Below are positions 18,233 through 27,475 of a DNA stretch of 64,000 bases, piece after piece. The notes beneath the pieces were generated by a model. It searched no databases and was not told the DNA's origin. It worked only from the letters and a program-made list of their open reading frames with translations. The translations under genes and the position numbers were made by a program. Numbering within the stretch: position 1 is the first letter of the stretch; every line of letters begins with the position of its first letter. This DNA comes from Paraburkholderia acidicola (lineage in GTDB: Bacteria > Pseudomonadota > Gammaproteobacteria > Burkholderiales > Burkholderiaceae): NCBI RefSeq assembly GCF_002362315.1, contig NZ_MTZV01000004.1:1054001-1118000 (forward strand), written 5' to 3'.

Positions 18233-19159
18233 ATGCCGTCATCCACCCGCTCACGCACTGCCCGTCGCAACGCTGCCGATGCCGGCGATCCGCCGGCCAT
18301 GTCCAAGGCTCCCACGGCTGCCGATGCCCCGGAGCCATTCGAAGCCGACGACGACACACCAGACACCGGCGAAGAGAAACTGCGCTCGGGCATCCAGTCG
18401 ATTGAAGTCGGCTTCCGCCTGCTCGACGTGCTGACGCACGAACCGCGCGCGATGATGCTGCGCGACCTCGCGCAACGCGCGGGCATGAGTCCGGCGAAGG
18501 CGCATCGCTACCTCGTGAGCTTCCTGCGGCTCGGCGTGGTCGCACAAGACCCACTATCGGGACGCTACGAACTCGGCGGTTTCGCGTTGCAACTGGGGCT
18601 CGCGCGGCTTGCGCGGGTGGACGGCGTGAAGCTCGCGCGCGTCGCGCTCGCCGAACTGCGCGACCGGCTCGACATGACTGTCGGCATCGCCGTGTGGGGC
18701 AACCAGGGGCCGACGGTCGTGCACTGGATGGAATCGAGCTACCCGGCGAAGGCATCGTTGAAGCTCGGCGACGTGATGCCGTTGCTCGGCTCGGCAACCG
18801 GCCTGCTATTCGCCGCCTATCTGCCACGCAGCAAGACTGCTGCGCTGATGGAGCGCGAACTGGCTGGCGCGCAACGGTTCACGCAAACCGACACGCCGCG
18901 CACACCGGCAGAGGTGGAGCGCGCGCTCGACGAAGTGCGCGCACACGGCGCGGCCCGTGTCGAAGGCATGCTGCTCGCGACGATCCACGCGTTCTGCATG
19001 CCGGTGTTCGATTCGACCGGCGAACTCGCGCTGGGGCTAATCGCGCTCGGCCATGAAGGCGCGTTCGACATTCGCTGGGGCGGTGCCATCGATACGGCGA
19101 TGCGCGAATGCGCGGACAAGCTGTCGTACGAGCTGGGGTATAGTCCGACGCCGCGCTGA
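18233..19159 (+). CDS. IclR family transcriptional regulator
   Basis: A 308-residue regulator. The winged helix-turn-helix occupies about residues 50-110 ('SIEVGFRLLDVL', 'MLRDLAQRAGMSPAKAHRYLVSFLRLG') and the IclR ligand-binding domain follows, with 'LPLLGSATGLLFAAYLP'-like and 'ATIHAFCMPVFDSTGELALGLIALG' segments. The first 45 residues are acidic and low in complexity; a second ATG at 18299 is a possible start, and no Shine-Dalgarno decides between them. Divergent from the FAH gene, which is its likely target. Confidence 0.88.
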   Translation: MPSSTRSRTARRNAADAGDPPAMSKAPTAADAPEPFEADDDTPDTGEEKLRSGIQSIEVGFRLLDVLTHEPRAMMLRDLAQRAGMSPAKAHRYLVSFLRLGVVAQDPLSGRYELGGFALQLGLARLARVDGVKLARVALAELRDRLDMTVGIAVWGNQGPTVVHWMESSYPAKASLKLGDVMPLLGSATGLLFAAYLPRSKTAALMERELAGAQRFTQTDTPRTPAEVERALDEVRAHGAARVEGMLLATIHAFCMPVFDSTGELALGLIALGHEGAFDIRWGGAIDTAMRECADKLSYELGYSPTPR

Positions 19160-19336
19160 GCCGGGTTTCACAGAGCGAGTTGACCTGTTGCTTCGCGTGG
19201 GTCCGGAACATCGCGGGTAACGGTACAGTCGAACCCCGCAGGCGCGCTGGCTCATCGATTGCGTGTACGGTATCGACCGAAGCCACTCGCCGCCCGATTC
19301 CTCACGAGTTATTACCGCCGGTCCATCCCGTCCTGC

Positions 19337-20782
19337 ATGTCGTCATCTGCGCTCCGTCGCGGCCCGAACCGCCCGCCTCGTCCGAATCGCCCGAACCGTC
19401 CGCCAACGGCAGCGGCGCGGTTGAGCACGCGCGCAGGGCGCTGGATCGCGGTGCTGATCGCCGTGCTGTGCCTGCACTGGATCGCCGCACAGTGGATCGA
19501 GCGTAATCGGCAAACGTTCCAGCCCGCCGACGCCGCGCATGCACCAGTTGAAATTGCGTTGCTGCAGCCGGAGCGCATCGAGCAAAAGCCGGCCGCCGAA
19601 CCCGCTACTGCTGTGCCGAAGCCTGCGCAGGTTCAGCGCGCCCGTCCCCGTGCACCGCAAGAACACGTGCTGACTGCAACGCAGCCCGATGCGAAGGCGC
19701 CAGTCGCAGCGTCGGCACCCGCAGTGCCCGAGGCTGCAAGCGCTGCGGCCGCAACTGCAGCTTCAGGTGCAAACGGCAACGCAGCCGCCACCGGCGCCTC
19801 TGCCTCGAACGCTGCCAACGCTACGCCCGCAACGCCAGGCGTGAAGTTTTCAGTACCGCCGTCCAGCGACATGCAGTACGACACGTTTTACAACGGCGTA
19901 CGCAACCAGCCGGGCACGATCCACTGGACCAGCGATAGCCAGCACTACGAGATCGTCGTGTCGATGCCGGTGCCGTTTGTCGGCCCGTTCACCTATTCGA
20001 GCCACGGCCGGATCGACCCATTCGGCCTCGCGCCCGATCAGTACATCGAAAAGCGCGGCCGGCGTCCCGAAGACGTGACGATCTTCAACCGCACTGACAA
20101 ACAGATTGCGTTCACGCGCACACCGACGACGCTCGCGTTGCCCGACGGCGCGCAGGACCGCTTCAGCATGGTGATGCAGCTTGCGAGCCTCGTGCGCGGC
20201 GACCCCGATGCGTACAAGCCCGGCGTCACGCGGCAGTTCTATGTGGCGGATAACAACAGCGGCGAGATCTGGCCGATCGAGACGATCGGCGACGAGACGG
20301 TGCGTGCGGCGCAAGGCTTTGTCGGTGCGCGGCACTTCATGCGCCTGCCGCGCCACGCCGGCGATGAGCGGCGCATCGATGTATGGCTCGCGCCGTCGCT
20401 CGGCTGGCTGCCGGCGCGGATCGTGCAAACCGAACCGAACGGCACGCAGATTGAGCTTGTCTGGCGCGGCAAGCTCGGCGCACTGGACGGCGATGCGACG
20501 GGCAGTGCCGCTTCGCCTGCTGCGGATGTCAGCGGCACGAACGGAGCGAACGGGGCAAACGATATCGCCGCGCCCACACCTGGCAGCGCTGGCGATAACA
20601 CTGGTAGCGCTGCCATACCAGCTTCGTCCTCTGCTGCATTACCGGCTGCACCAGCCACGGCTTCACCCGCCGCTCCACCAGGCACGTCGCCTGCAACGCC
20701 GCCCGTTGCATCACCTGTGCCCGAACCGGCCGCCGCACCGACCCCTAACGCACCCTCGGGCAACACCCCCGAAAGCCCCTGA
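19337..20782 (+). CDS. DUF3108 domain-containing membrane-anchored protein
   Basis: A 481-residue protein. A short Arg/Pro-rich N-terminus precedes one membrane helix ('AGRWIAVLIAVLCLHWIAA'), then a long Ala/Pro-rich linker to about residue 175. The folded part (about 175-390) matches DUF3108: 'YDTFYNGVRNQPGTIHW', 'YSSHGRIDPFGLAPDQYIEKRGRR', 'RFSMVMQLASLVRG' and 'WLAPSLGWLPARIVQ'. The last 85 residues are again Ala/Pro/Ser-rich. The fold likely lies in the periplasm; its function is unknown. The frame is open from 19259, but the ATG at 19337 before the helix is preferred. Confidence 0.78.
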   Translation: MSSSALRRGPNRPPRPNRPNRPPTAAARLSTRAGRWIAVLIAVLCLHWIAAQWIERNRQTFQPADAAHAPVEIALLQPERIEQKPAAEPATAVPKPAQVQRARPRAPQEHVLTATQPDAKAPVAASAPAVPEAASAAAATAASGANGNAAATGASASNAANATPATPGVKFSVPPSSDMQYDTFYNGVRNQPGTIHWTSDSQHYEIVVSMPVPFVGPFTYSSHGRIDPFGLAPDQYIEKRGRRPEDVTIFNRTDKQIAFTRTPTTLALPDGAQDRFSMVMQLASLVRGDPDAYKPGVTRQFYVADNNSGEIWPIETIGDETVRAAQGFVGARHFMRLPRHAGDERRIDVWLAPSLGWLPARIVQTEPNGTQIELVWRGKLGALDGDATGSAASPAADVSGTNGANGANDIAAPTPGSAGDNTGSAAIPASSSAALPAAPATASPAAPPGTSPATPPVASPVPEPAAAPTPNAPSGNTPESP

Positions 20783-20984
20783 ATCTCACCGGGTCTTACA
20801 CAGACTGCTGAAACTTCCTCGCGAGACGCCACTCGCATCCACCCGATGCACTTCCAGCGACGTCCCCATGACGTTGATTGCACGCCGCGCCACCGACACC
20901 GCTGGCCCGCTTCGTGCGACCGTATATCTCGCGACATTGCTACATTCAATGCATCTTCACCGCATCACGACTAACGGAGCCCGC

Positions 20985-21773
20985 ATGCAACTGAACATCG
21001 ACGGCATCGACACACGTTATGTACTGAGCAACGAGGGCGGCGGCCCCTGGCTGACGTTTATCCATCAACTGGGAGGCGATCTGTCCATCTGGGATCAGAT
21101 GGCCGGTTACTTTCGTGACGACTACACGGTGCTGCGCTACGACGTGCGCGGTCATGGTGCAACCGCGGTGACGGATGCCGACTTCAGCGTCGCGGATCTG
21201 GCACACGACCTGGCGTCGCTACTCGATGCGCTGGGTGTAACGCATACGCATCTGGTCGGCATATCGATGGGCGGCATGATCGCGCAGCAGTTCGCACTCG
21301 ATTACCCGCAGCGCGTGGATACCTTGACCCTCGCCGATACGTCCGCGGGTACGCCGCCCGAGGGCCGCGCGCTCTGGGACCAGCGTGCGGCCGCGGCCCG
21401 CAGCGATGGTCTTGCACCGCTCGCCCCTGCGACAATCGGTCGCTGGCTCACGCCGGACTTCCAGCAGGCGCACCCCGAAGTGGTCGAGCCGATCCGCGAA
21501 GTGCTGCTGCAAACGTCACCACAAGGTTATGCGCGTGCATGCGAAGCACTGCGCGATTTCGACGTGCGCGACCGGCTCGCCGCGCTGCACATGCCGACGC
21601 TCACCGTAGCCGGTCGACACGACACAGGCACGCCGCCAGCCGCGACGGCGGCAATCGCCGAAGCGATCAAAGGGGCTCGGTACGAATTGCTCGATGCCGC
21701 GCATCTTGCACCGATCGAGCAATCACAGCGATTTGCTGCCATGCTTGAAACGTTTCTACAAACCCCTGTCTAA
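20985..21773 (+). CDS. Alpha/beta hydrolase, 3-oxoadipate enol-lactonase-like
   Basis: A 262-residue alpha/beta hydrolase with the triad S94 (in GISMG), D213 ('AGRHDTGTPP') and H240 ('DAAHLAP'). The overall pattern, including 'VRGHGAT', 'GISMGGMIAQQFALDYP' and 'TLADTSAGTPPEGRALWDQR', is that of PcaD-type enol-lactonases, but no other beta-ketoadipate genes are near, so the substrate is uncertain. GGAG lies 7 bases before the ATG at 20985. The open frame extends far upstream through the preceding gene as a shadow. Confidence 0.87.
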   Translation: MQLNIDGIDTRYVLSNEGGGPWLTFIHQLGGDLSIWDQMAGYFRDDYTVLRYDVRGHGATAVTDADFSVADLAHDLASLLDALGVTHTHLVGISMGGMIAQQFALDYPQRVDTLTLADTSAGTPPEGRALWDQRAAAARSDGLAPLAPATIGRWLTPDFQQAHPEVVEPIREVLLQTSPQGYARACEALRDFDVRDRLAALHMPTLTVAGRHDTGTPPAATAAIAEAIKGARYELLDAAHLAPIEQSQRFAAMLETFLQTPV

Positions 21774-21891
21774 CCTTCAGGTCCGGAAATTTTTACTAGC
21801 GTTGCCCGGACCCACCCCTTGAATTCCACACCATATGCTCCATGTATGGCGCAGGAACGGCCTGGAGCCCACGGAAAGAAGGAGTGTCGCC

Positions 21892-22149
21892 ATGCAAATG
21901 ATCTACAACAGCCCCAATTATTGTGTTGTCGAGTTTCCGCCTGAAGATGGCCATCTCGCCATGCGCTCTGGCGGTTATGAGATCGTCGACAAGAATATGC
22001 AACGCGAGATCTATATCGACGGCGCCATGGCTGCGCGCTTTCGCGAACATGTACAGAAGCTGATCGAAGAGGAACCGTCGCTGGACGAAGTCGATGAGTT
22101 CCTCGGGCAATTCGATAGTCTGATGAATCAACCGGTCGTGCTTCACTAA
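21892..22149 (+). CDS. DUF3567 family protein
   Basis: An 85-residue soluble acidic protein of the DUF3567 family, found mainly in beta-proteobacteria, with no known function. Recognisable segments are 'MIYNSPNYCVVEF', 'GGYEIVDKNMQREIYIDG' and 'EEEPSLDEVDEFLG'. A strong AAGGAG sits 8 bases before the ATG at 21892, which decides against the upstream start at 21835. It has its own terminator 25 bp downstream. Confidence 0.85.
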   Translation: MQMIYNSPNYCVVEFPPEDGHLAMRSGGYEIVDKNMQREIYIDGAMAARFREHVQKLIEEEPSLDEVDEFLGQFDSLMNQPVVLH

Positions 22150-22174
22150 CCCACGCCCCGGCGACACGTTACTC

Positions 22175-22216
22175 AAAAGCCCTGTCCGGCGGTATGCCGG
22201 ACAGGGCTTTTTCTTT
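22175..22216 (+). terminator. Rho-independent terminator after the DUF3567 gene
   Basis: A 16-base perfect stem (22175-22190 with 22196-22211) around a 5-base loop, ending in a T-run. The AAAA on the 5' side makes it look usable in both directions, insulating metH. Confidence 0.9.
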
Positions 22217-22368
22217 GTCATTGCACAATGCATATCGCCCGCCCGTGCAGGCGTCTTGGCGCCCGATGGCCGCGCTCAGCGCCCCCGGGCGGCTGCGGCT
22301 ACAATGGCGGGTCCCGCGTTCCATCAGGCGCAAGCTGCTTTTGCCACGCGCCTTCACCACGATTCGCC

Positions 22369-23448
22369 ATGAACCAGCCTGCCTCCTCCGCCGGTGCCGC
22401 CCGCACCGCTGCATCCGCCCGTGCCTACACGCGCGGCGCAACGCTGCCCGCGCAGCTCGAGTCGCGCATCCTGATCCTCGATGGAGCGATGGGCACGATG
22501 ATCCAGCAGTACAAGCTCGGCGAAGCAGCGTATCGCGGCGAGCGCTTCAAGGACTACGGGCGCGACATCAAGGGCAATAACGAGTTGCTGTCGATCACCC
22601 AGCCGCAGATCATCGGCGAGATTCACGAGCAGTACCTCGCGGCCGGCGCCGACATCATCGAGACCAACACGTTCGGCGCGACCACGGTCGCCCAGGCCGA
22701 CTACGGCATGGAGAACCTCGCGTACGAGATGAACCTCGAATCGGCGAAGATCGCCCGCGTCGCGTGCGAGCGCTACTCGAGCCCGGACAAGCCGCGTTTT
22801 GTCGCCGGCGCGATTGGCCCGACGCCGAAAACGGCCAGCATCTCGCCTGACGTCAACGATCCGGGTGCGCGCAACGTGACCTTCGACGAGCTTCGCACCG
22901 CCTACTACGAGCAGGCGAAAGCGCTACTCGAAGGCGGCGTCGACCTGTTTCTCGTCGAGACGATCTTCGACACGCTGAACGCGAAAGCCGCGCTGTTCGC
23001 GCTCGACGAACTGTTCGAAGACACCGGCGAAATCCTGCCGATCATGATCTCCGGCACCGTCACCGACGCATCGGGCCGCATCTTGTCCGGCCAGACCGTC
23101 GAAGCATTCTGGAATTCGCTGCGGCACGCGAAGCCGCTCACGTTCGGGCTGAACTGCGCGCTCGGTGCGGCGCTGATGCGCCCGTATGTCGCCGAGCTCG
23201 CCAAGCTCTGCGATACCTACGTGTCGTGCTACCCGAACGCCGGCCTGCCGAATCCGATGAGCGACACCGGCTTCGACGAAACGCCCGCCGACACCTCCGG
23301 GTTGCTGAAGGAGTTCGCCCAGGCCGGGCTCGTCAACATCGCGGGCGGTTGCTGCGGCACGACGCCGGAACACATCGCGGCAATCGCGAAAGCACTCGCC
23401 GACATCAAGCCGCGCCGCTGGCCAAGTCACTATCGCGACGCGGCCTGA
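22369..23448 (+). CDS. metH: Methionine synthase, homocysteine-binding half
   Basis: A 359-residue protein equal to the N-terminal homocysteine S-methyltransferase domain of cobalamin-dependent methionine synthase. Zinc ligands are visible as the cysteine in 'GLNCALGA' and the pair in '[10 protein letters not shown]'; '[11 protein letters not shown]' is the opening strand. In E. coli this is one part of a 1227-residue MetH; here it is a separate protein ending at a domain boundary, 51 bp before the gene for the rest. ATG 22369 was chosen; the 47 upstream codons are Arg/Pro-rich and unlike the family. Confidence 0.93.
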   Translation: MNQPASSAGAARTAASARAYTRGATLPAQLESRILILDGAMGTMIQQYKLGEAAYRGERFKDYGRDIKGNNELLSITQPQIIGEIHEQYLAAGADIIETNTFGATTVAQADYGMENLAYEMNLESAKIARVACERYSSPDKPRFVAGAIGPTPKTASISPDVNDPGARNVTFDELRTAYYEQAKALLEGGVDLFLVETIFDTLNAKAALFALDELFEDTGEILPIMISGTVTDASGRILSGQTVEAFWNSLRHAKPLTFGLNCALGAALMRPYVAELAKLCDTYVSCYPNAGLPNPMSDTGFDETPADTSGLLKEFAQAGLVNIAGGCCGTTPEHIAAIAKALADIKPRRWPSHYRDAA

Positions 23449-23499
23449 GCCGCGCGGCCGTCCCACGTTCCTGCACCGCTCCATAGAAAACACCACGCC

Positions 23500-26217
23500 A
23501 TGACCGATCACACCCTGCGCCTGTCCGGCCTCGAACCGTTCAACGTCACGACCGGCACGCTCTTCATCAACGTCGGCGAACGGACCAACGTCACCGGCTC
23601 GAAAGCGTTCGCGCGGATGATTCTCAACAGCCAGTTCGACGAAGCGCTCGCGGTCGCGCGTCAGCAGGTGGAGAACGGCGCGCAGGTGATCGACATCAAC
23701 ATGGACGAAGCGATGCTCGATTCGAAAGCGGCGATGGTCCGCTTCATGAATCTGATCGCGTCGGAACCGGATATTGCGCGCGTGCCGGTGATGATCGACT
23801 CGTCGAAATGGGACGTCATCGAAGCGGGCCTGAAGTGTGTGCAGGGCAAGGCGATCGTCAACTCGATCTCACTGAAGGAAGGCGAAGACGCGTTCCGCCA
23901 TCACGCGAAACTGATTCGCCGCTACGGTGCGGCCGCGGTCGTGATGGCTTTCGACGAAAAAGGCCAGGCCGACACGTTCGAGCGCAAGACGCAGATCTGC
24001 AAGCGTTCGTATGATTTCCTCGTCAACGAAGTCGGCTTTCCGCCCGAAGACATCATCTTCGATCCGAACATCTTCGCGGTCGCGACCGGGATCGAAGAGC
24101 ACAACAACTACGCGGTCGACTTCATCAACGCGACCCGCTGGATCAAGCAGAACCTGCCGTACGCGAAGATCAGCGGCGGCGTGTCGAACGTGTCGTTCTC
24201 GTTTCGCGGCAACGACCCGGTGCGCGAGGCGATCCACACCGTGTTCCTGTACCACGCGATCCAGGCGGGCATGGACATGGGCATCGTCAACGCGGGCCAG
24301 CTCGGTGTCTATGCGGATCTCGACGCCGAACTGCGCGAGCGCGTCGAGGATGTCGTGCTGAACCGCCGCGACGACGCCACCGACCGTCTGCTCGAAGTCG
24401 CCGACAAGTTCAAGACCGGCGCCGCGAAGAAAGAAGAAAACCTCGAATGGCGCAACCAGCCCGTCGAAAAACGTCTGTCGCATGCGCTCGTGCTCGGCAT
24501 CACGACCTTCATCGTCGAGGATACCGAAGAGGTCCGCGCGAAGATCGAGGCGGCCGGCGGCCGACCGATCAACGTGATCGAAGGGCCGTTGATGGACGGC
24601 ATGAACATCGTTGGCGACCTGTTCGGTCAGGGCAAGATGTTCCTGCCGCAGGTGGTCAAATCGGCGCGCGTGATGAAGCAGGCCGTCGCGCATCTGATCC
24701 CCTTCATCGAAGAAGAAAAGCGGCTGCTCGCCGAAGCCGGCGGCGACGTGCGCGCGAAGGGCAAGATCGTCATCGCCACCGTGAAGGGCGATGTGCACGA
24801 CATCGGCAAGAACATCGTGTCGGTAGTGCTCCAGTGCAATAACTTCGAAGTGGTCAACATGGGCGTGATGGTCCCGTGCAACGAGATTCTCGCGAAGGCG
24901 AAGGTCGAGGGCGCGGATATCGTCGGGCTGTCGGGGCTGATTACGCCGAGCCTCGAGGAAATGGCCTACGTCGCCTCCGAGATGCAACGCGACGATTACT
25001 TCCGCATCAAGAAGATTCCGCTGTTGATCGGCGGCGCTACGACTTCGCGCGTACACACCGCCGTCAAGATCGCGCCGCATTACGAAGGCCCTGTGGTGTA
25101 TGTGCCGGATGCGTCGCGTTCGGTGTCGGTTGCATCGAGCCTGCTCTCCGATGAAGGCGCGGCGAAGTATCTGCAGGACCTGAAGACCGACTACGACCGC
25201 ATCCGCGACCAGCACGCCAACCGCAAGGTGCAACCGATGGTCACGCTCGCCGAGGCGCGCGCGAACAAGACGAAGATCGACTGGGCCGGCTACCGGCCGG
25301 TCAAACCGAAGTTCATCGGTCGCCGCGTGTTCAAGAACTTCGATCTGAACGAACTCGCGAACTACATCGACTGGGCGCCGTTCTTCCAGACGTGGGATCT
25401 CGCCGGCCCGTATCCGGCCATCCTCAACGACGAGATCGTCGGCGAATCGGCACGGCGCGTGTTCTCCGACGCGAAATCGATGCTGTCGCGGTTGATCCAG
25501 GGCCGCTGGCTCACCGCGAACGGCGTGATCTCGCTGCTGCCCGCGAACACCGTCAACGACGACGACATCGAGATCTACACCGACGACTCGCGCACCGAAG
25601 TCGCGCTGACGTGGCGCAACCTGCGCCAGCAGAGCGTGCGGCCGGTGGTGGACGGCGTGATGCGGCCGAACCGGTCGCTGGCCGACTTCATCGCGCCGAA
25701 GGATTCCGGCGTCGCCGACTACATCGGCATGTTCGCGGTGACGGCCGGCCTCGGTGTCGACGTGAAGGAAAAGCAGTTCGAGAAGGATCACGACGACTAC
25801 AGCGCGATCATGCTGAAGGCACTCGCCGACCGCTTCGCCGAAGCGTTTGCCGAAGCGATGCATGCACGTGTACGTCGCGACCTGTGGGGCTACGACGCCG
25901 CCGAAACGCTGTCCAACGAAGATCTGATCGGCGAGAAATACCGCGGCATCCGGCCGGCGCCGGGCTACCCGGCCTGCCCGGACCACCTCGTGAAGCAGGA
26001 CATGTTCACCGTGCTGCGCGCCGAAGAGATCGGTATGAGCGTGACCGAATCGCTGGCGATGCTGCCCGCTGCCAGCGTCTCCGGGTTCTATCTCGCACAT
26101 CCGGACAGCACGTATTTCTCGGTCGGCAAGATCAGCCAGGATCAGGTTGAAGACTTCGCGCAGCGCATGGCTCTGTCGAAAACGGATGCGGAACGGGCGC
26201 TCGCGCCGCTGCTGTAA
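23500..26217 (+). CDS. metH: Methionine synthase, folate/cobalamin/reactivation half
   Basis: A 905-residue protein carrying the remaining three modules of MetH. The pterin-binding domain (about residues 10-280) starts '[13 protein letters not shown]'. The cobalamin cap and Rossmann domain (about 300-540) hold the base-off ligand H433 in D-V-H-D-I-G (431-436). The AdoMet reactivation domain (about 570-900) includes '[19 protein letters not shown]'. It methylates homocysteine from 5-methyl-THF, working with the separately encoded homocysteine domain just upstream, presumably as a complex. The two genes are surely cotranscribed. Confidence 0.95.
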   Translation: MTDHTLRLSGLEPFNVTTGTLFINVGERTNVTGSKAFARMILNSQFDEALAVARQQVENGAQVIDINMDEAMLDSKAAMVRFMNLIASEPDIARVPVMIDSSKWDVIEAGLKCVQGKAIVNSISLKEGEDAFRHHAKLIRRYGAAAVVMAFDEKGQADTFERKTQICKRSYDFLVNEVGFPPEDIIFDPNIFAVATGIEEHNNYAVDFINATRWIKQNLPYAKISGGVSNVSFSFRGNDPVREAIHTVFLYHAIQAGMDMGIVNAGQLGVYADLDAELRERVEDVVLNRRDDATDRLLEVADKFKTGAAKKEENLEWRNQPVEKRLSHALVLGITTFIVEDTEEVRAKIEAAGGRPINVIEGPLMDGMNIVGDLFGQGKMFLPQVVKSARVMKQAVAHLIPFIEEEKRLLAEAGGDVRAKGKIVIATVKGDVHDIGKNIVSVVLQCNNFEVVNMGVMVPCNEILAKAKVEGADIVGLSGLITPSLEEMAYVASEMQRDDYFRIKKIPLLIGGATTSRVHTAVKIAPHYEGPVVYVPDASRSVSVASSLLSDEGAAKYLQDLKTDYDRIRDQHANRKVQPMVTLAEARANKTKIDWAGYRPVKPKFIGRRVFKNFDLNELANYIDWAPFFQTWDLAGPYPAILNDEIVGESARRVFSDAKSMLSRLIQGRWLTANGVISLLPANTVNDDDIEIYTDDSRTEVALTWRNLRQQSVRPVVDGVMRPNRSLADFIAPKDSGVADYIGMFAVTAGLGVDVKEKQFEKDHDDYSAIMLKALADRFAEAFAEAMHARVRRDLWGYDAAETLSNEDLIGEKYRGIRPAPGYPACPDHLVKQDMFTVLRAEEIGMSVTESLAMLPAASVSGFYLAHPDSTYFSVGKISQDQVEDFAQRMALSKTDAERALAPLL

Positions 26218-26372
26218 AGCCTCGACGGGTGGGCAATATATCGGATGTGTAAGGCCGAATATTTCTGGCAGCGCGAATTTCGGTTTTGTAAGCTGAAGCA
26301 GCTGTGCCCGCCGGACGCGGGGTCAACAACGCGCCGGCTTCAACGACTTGCAACCGTCACGGAGAAAATCGT

Positions 26373-26579
26373 ATGAAAAAGCTGACGCTGTTACTGACTG
26401 CATTGTCACTGGCCGCGGGTTCGTCGCTGGCGCTCGCCCAAACCGCCGCGCCCGCCGAAGCGAGCGCGGTCAGTTCGTACTCGCCACCCACCCAGAAACA
26501 CGTGAAGAAGGCGAAGAAGAAAAAAGTGAAGAAGGGTGCGTCGGCACCGGCCGCTACGCCAGAAGCCGCCAGCCAGTAA
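26373..26579 (+). CDS. Small secreted Lys-rich hypothetical protein
   Basis: A 68-residue protein with a clear signal peptide (MKKLTLLLTALSLAAGSSLA, cleavage near 'ALA|Q' at residue 22). The mature part is about 46 residues with a Lys cluster ('HVKKAKKKKVKKGA') and Ala/Pro-rich flanks. GGAG is 9 bases before the ATG at 26373. I recognise no family; such short basic periplasmic proteins are common in Burkholderia. A terminator follows within 40 bp. Confidence 0.75.
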   Translation: MKKLTLLLTALSLAAGSSLALAQTAAPAEASAVSSYSPPTQKHVKKAKKKKVKKGASAPAATPEAASQ

Positions 26580-26616
26580 TCGAGGTACGGCACACCGCAG
26601 ACCTGAAGAAACGACA

Positions 26617-26646
26617 GAGCCCGCTTATAGCGGGCTCATTGTTTTT
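26617..26646 (+). terminator. Rho-independent terminator
   Basis: An 8-base GC-rich stem (26617-26624 with 26630-26637), 5-base loop, then ATTGTTTTT. It ends the small secreted protein gene. Confidence 0.8.
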
Positions 26647-26733
26647 GGTGCGCTCGATGCGCACGGTGACTTACCCGGCCTGGTCAACGGTCAATGCCAG
26701 CACCCGCACCGCGGGTCACCACCTGACAACCGT

Positions 26734-27060
26734 TCAGATACCCCAGAGCACATCGTTGTTTTCCTGCTTCGCGAGGCGCAGCATGTCGAGGAACGGGTAC
26801 GCGCGCTGTGCGAGGCCAATTGGAATTTCATGGTGCTCGTGGCCTTCTTCCCCTTCGTGGAAGTGCCCGTCGTGTTCGGCACGCTCCTGCTTGTCGGTGA
26901 CGATGGCCGACTCGAGCTTCGCGATCGCTGCATCGAGTTCGTCGTGCATGATGACACCGCGTTCGCCCAGCGGTTTGCCGACGATACCGACGAGATACTG
27001 TGCGAGATTTTCGAGCATCACGACGTCCGGGGCGGCGCGACATTTGAAAGTAACCAGCAT
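26734..27060 (-). CDS. DUF1840 family protein
   Basis: A 108-residue soluble protein of the DUF1840 family. Typical are 'MLVTFKCRAAPDVVMLENLAQYLV', 'GIVGKPLGERGVI' and the ending 'LAQRAYPFLDMLRLAKQENNDVLWG'. A His/Glu-rich segment at residues 63-77 could bind metal. The function is unknown. GGGAA precedes the ATG at 27060; the frame is open far upstream but only as a shadow. It is divergent from argS. Confidence 0.85.
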   Translation of the reverse strand: MLVTFKCRAAPDVVMLENLAQYLVGIVGKPLGERGVIMHDELDAAIAKLESAIVTDKQERAEHDGHFHEGEEGHEHHEIPIGLAQRAYPFLDMLRLAKQENNDVLWGI

Positions 27061-27202
27061 GGCAATTCCCTTTTCGTTATGTTGGATTCGCGTACGAGGC
27101 GCCATAGGGCGGCGGTCGTGCGGTTTCGTTGACTCGGCCGGCGCGCGCCAGCTGCCACGGCCCTTGATCGGGCATCCATCCAGTGGACACTCAATGGACA
27201 TA

Positions 27203-27219
27203 TTAGCACCTGCTAAAAT
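27203..27219 (+). promoter_or_regulatory. Palindrome overlapping a candidate argS -10 box
   Basis: TTAGCA (27203-27208) and TGCTAA (27211-27216) form a perfect dyad with a 2-base centre; TAAAAT at 27214-27219 overlaps its right arm and could be a -10. No well-spaced TTGACA was found. Confidence 0.4.
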
Positions 27220-27301
27220 CCGTCTAGACCGAAAAAGCACCTCCCGACGCGCCCGATCCGTTTGCCGGTCCCGCCCGCTCCCGCCTCCCCGATCGCTGCC
27301 T

Positions 27302-27408
27302 GCGGCCGTGGCGACGGCCGCAGGCGGATGAACGATCCGCCTCAGGCGGAATGAACGATCCGCCGCAGGCGAAACGAACCCTCCGCCGCGAGCGGACCAA
27401 CCGCCTGC
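27302..27408. repeat. Inverted repeat plus 22-23 bp tandem repeats upstream of argS
   Basis: A 9-base inverted repeat (27301-27309 with 27314-27322) is followed by units at 27322-27343, 27344-27366 and 27367-27389 that share AGGCG-A-tGAACgaTCCGCC; a degenerate fourth runs to about 27408. Units 1 and 2 each form a GGCGGA/TCCGCC hairpin with a 7-8 base loop. Confidence 0.75.
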
Positions 27409-27475
27409 CGTGGCTGAACTACCATCCGGCGCCTCGGTCGCCTTACTGCACTGCCTCACTGGACTCGCAACAAGC

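Larger units (their letters stand above)
27061..27475. other. Divergent intergenic region of DUF1840 gene and argS
   Basis: These 415 bases hold a perfect TTAGCA/TGCTAA dyad overlapping a TAAAAT, and, nearer argS, a 9-base inverted repeat followed by three 22-23 bp tandem repeats. No gene is seen in it. Confidence 0.7.

Noticed and set aside
22217..22368. SAH or cobalamin riboswitch before metH
   Set aside because: I looked for the conserved cores of both and found neither; a TACAAT at 22300-22305 is the only signal seen.
22228..22368. N-terminal extension of the MetH homocysteine domain
   Set aside because: The 47 codons are Arg/Pro/Gly-rich and overlap the probable promoter; the ATG at 22369 is more plausible.
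23446..23502. Frameshift or sequencing error splitting metH
   Set aside because: The gap has a clean stop, 51 bp and a new ATG, and both protein ends fall at domain edges.
23869..26100. A 743-codon minus-strand open frame inside metH
   Set aside because: It is a frame shadow of a high-GC gene: Arg/His/Asp-rich composition, no start signal and full overlap with an unmistakable MetH.
27301..27408. CRISPR array upstream of argS
   Set aside because: The 22-23 base units are directly tandem with no unique spacers, and no cas genes are present.
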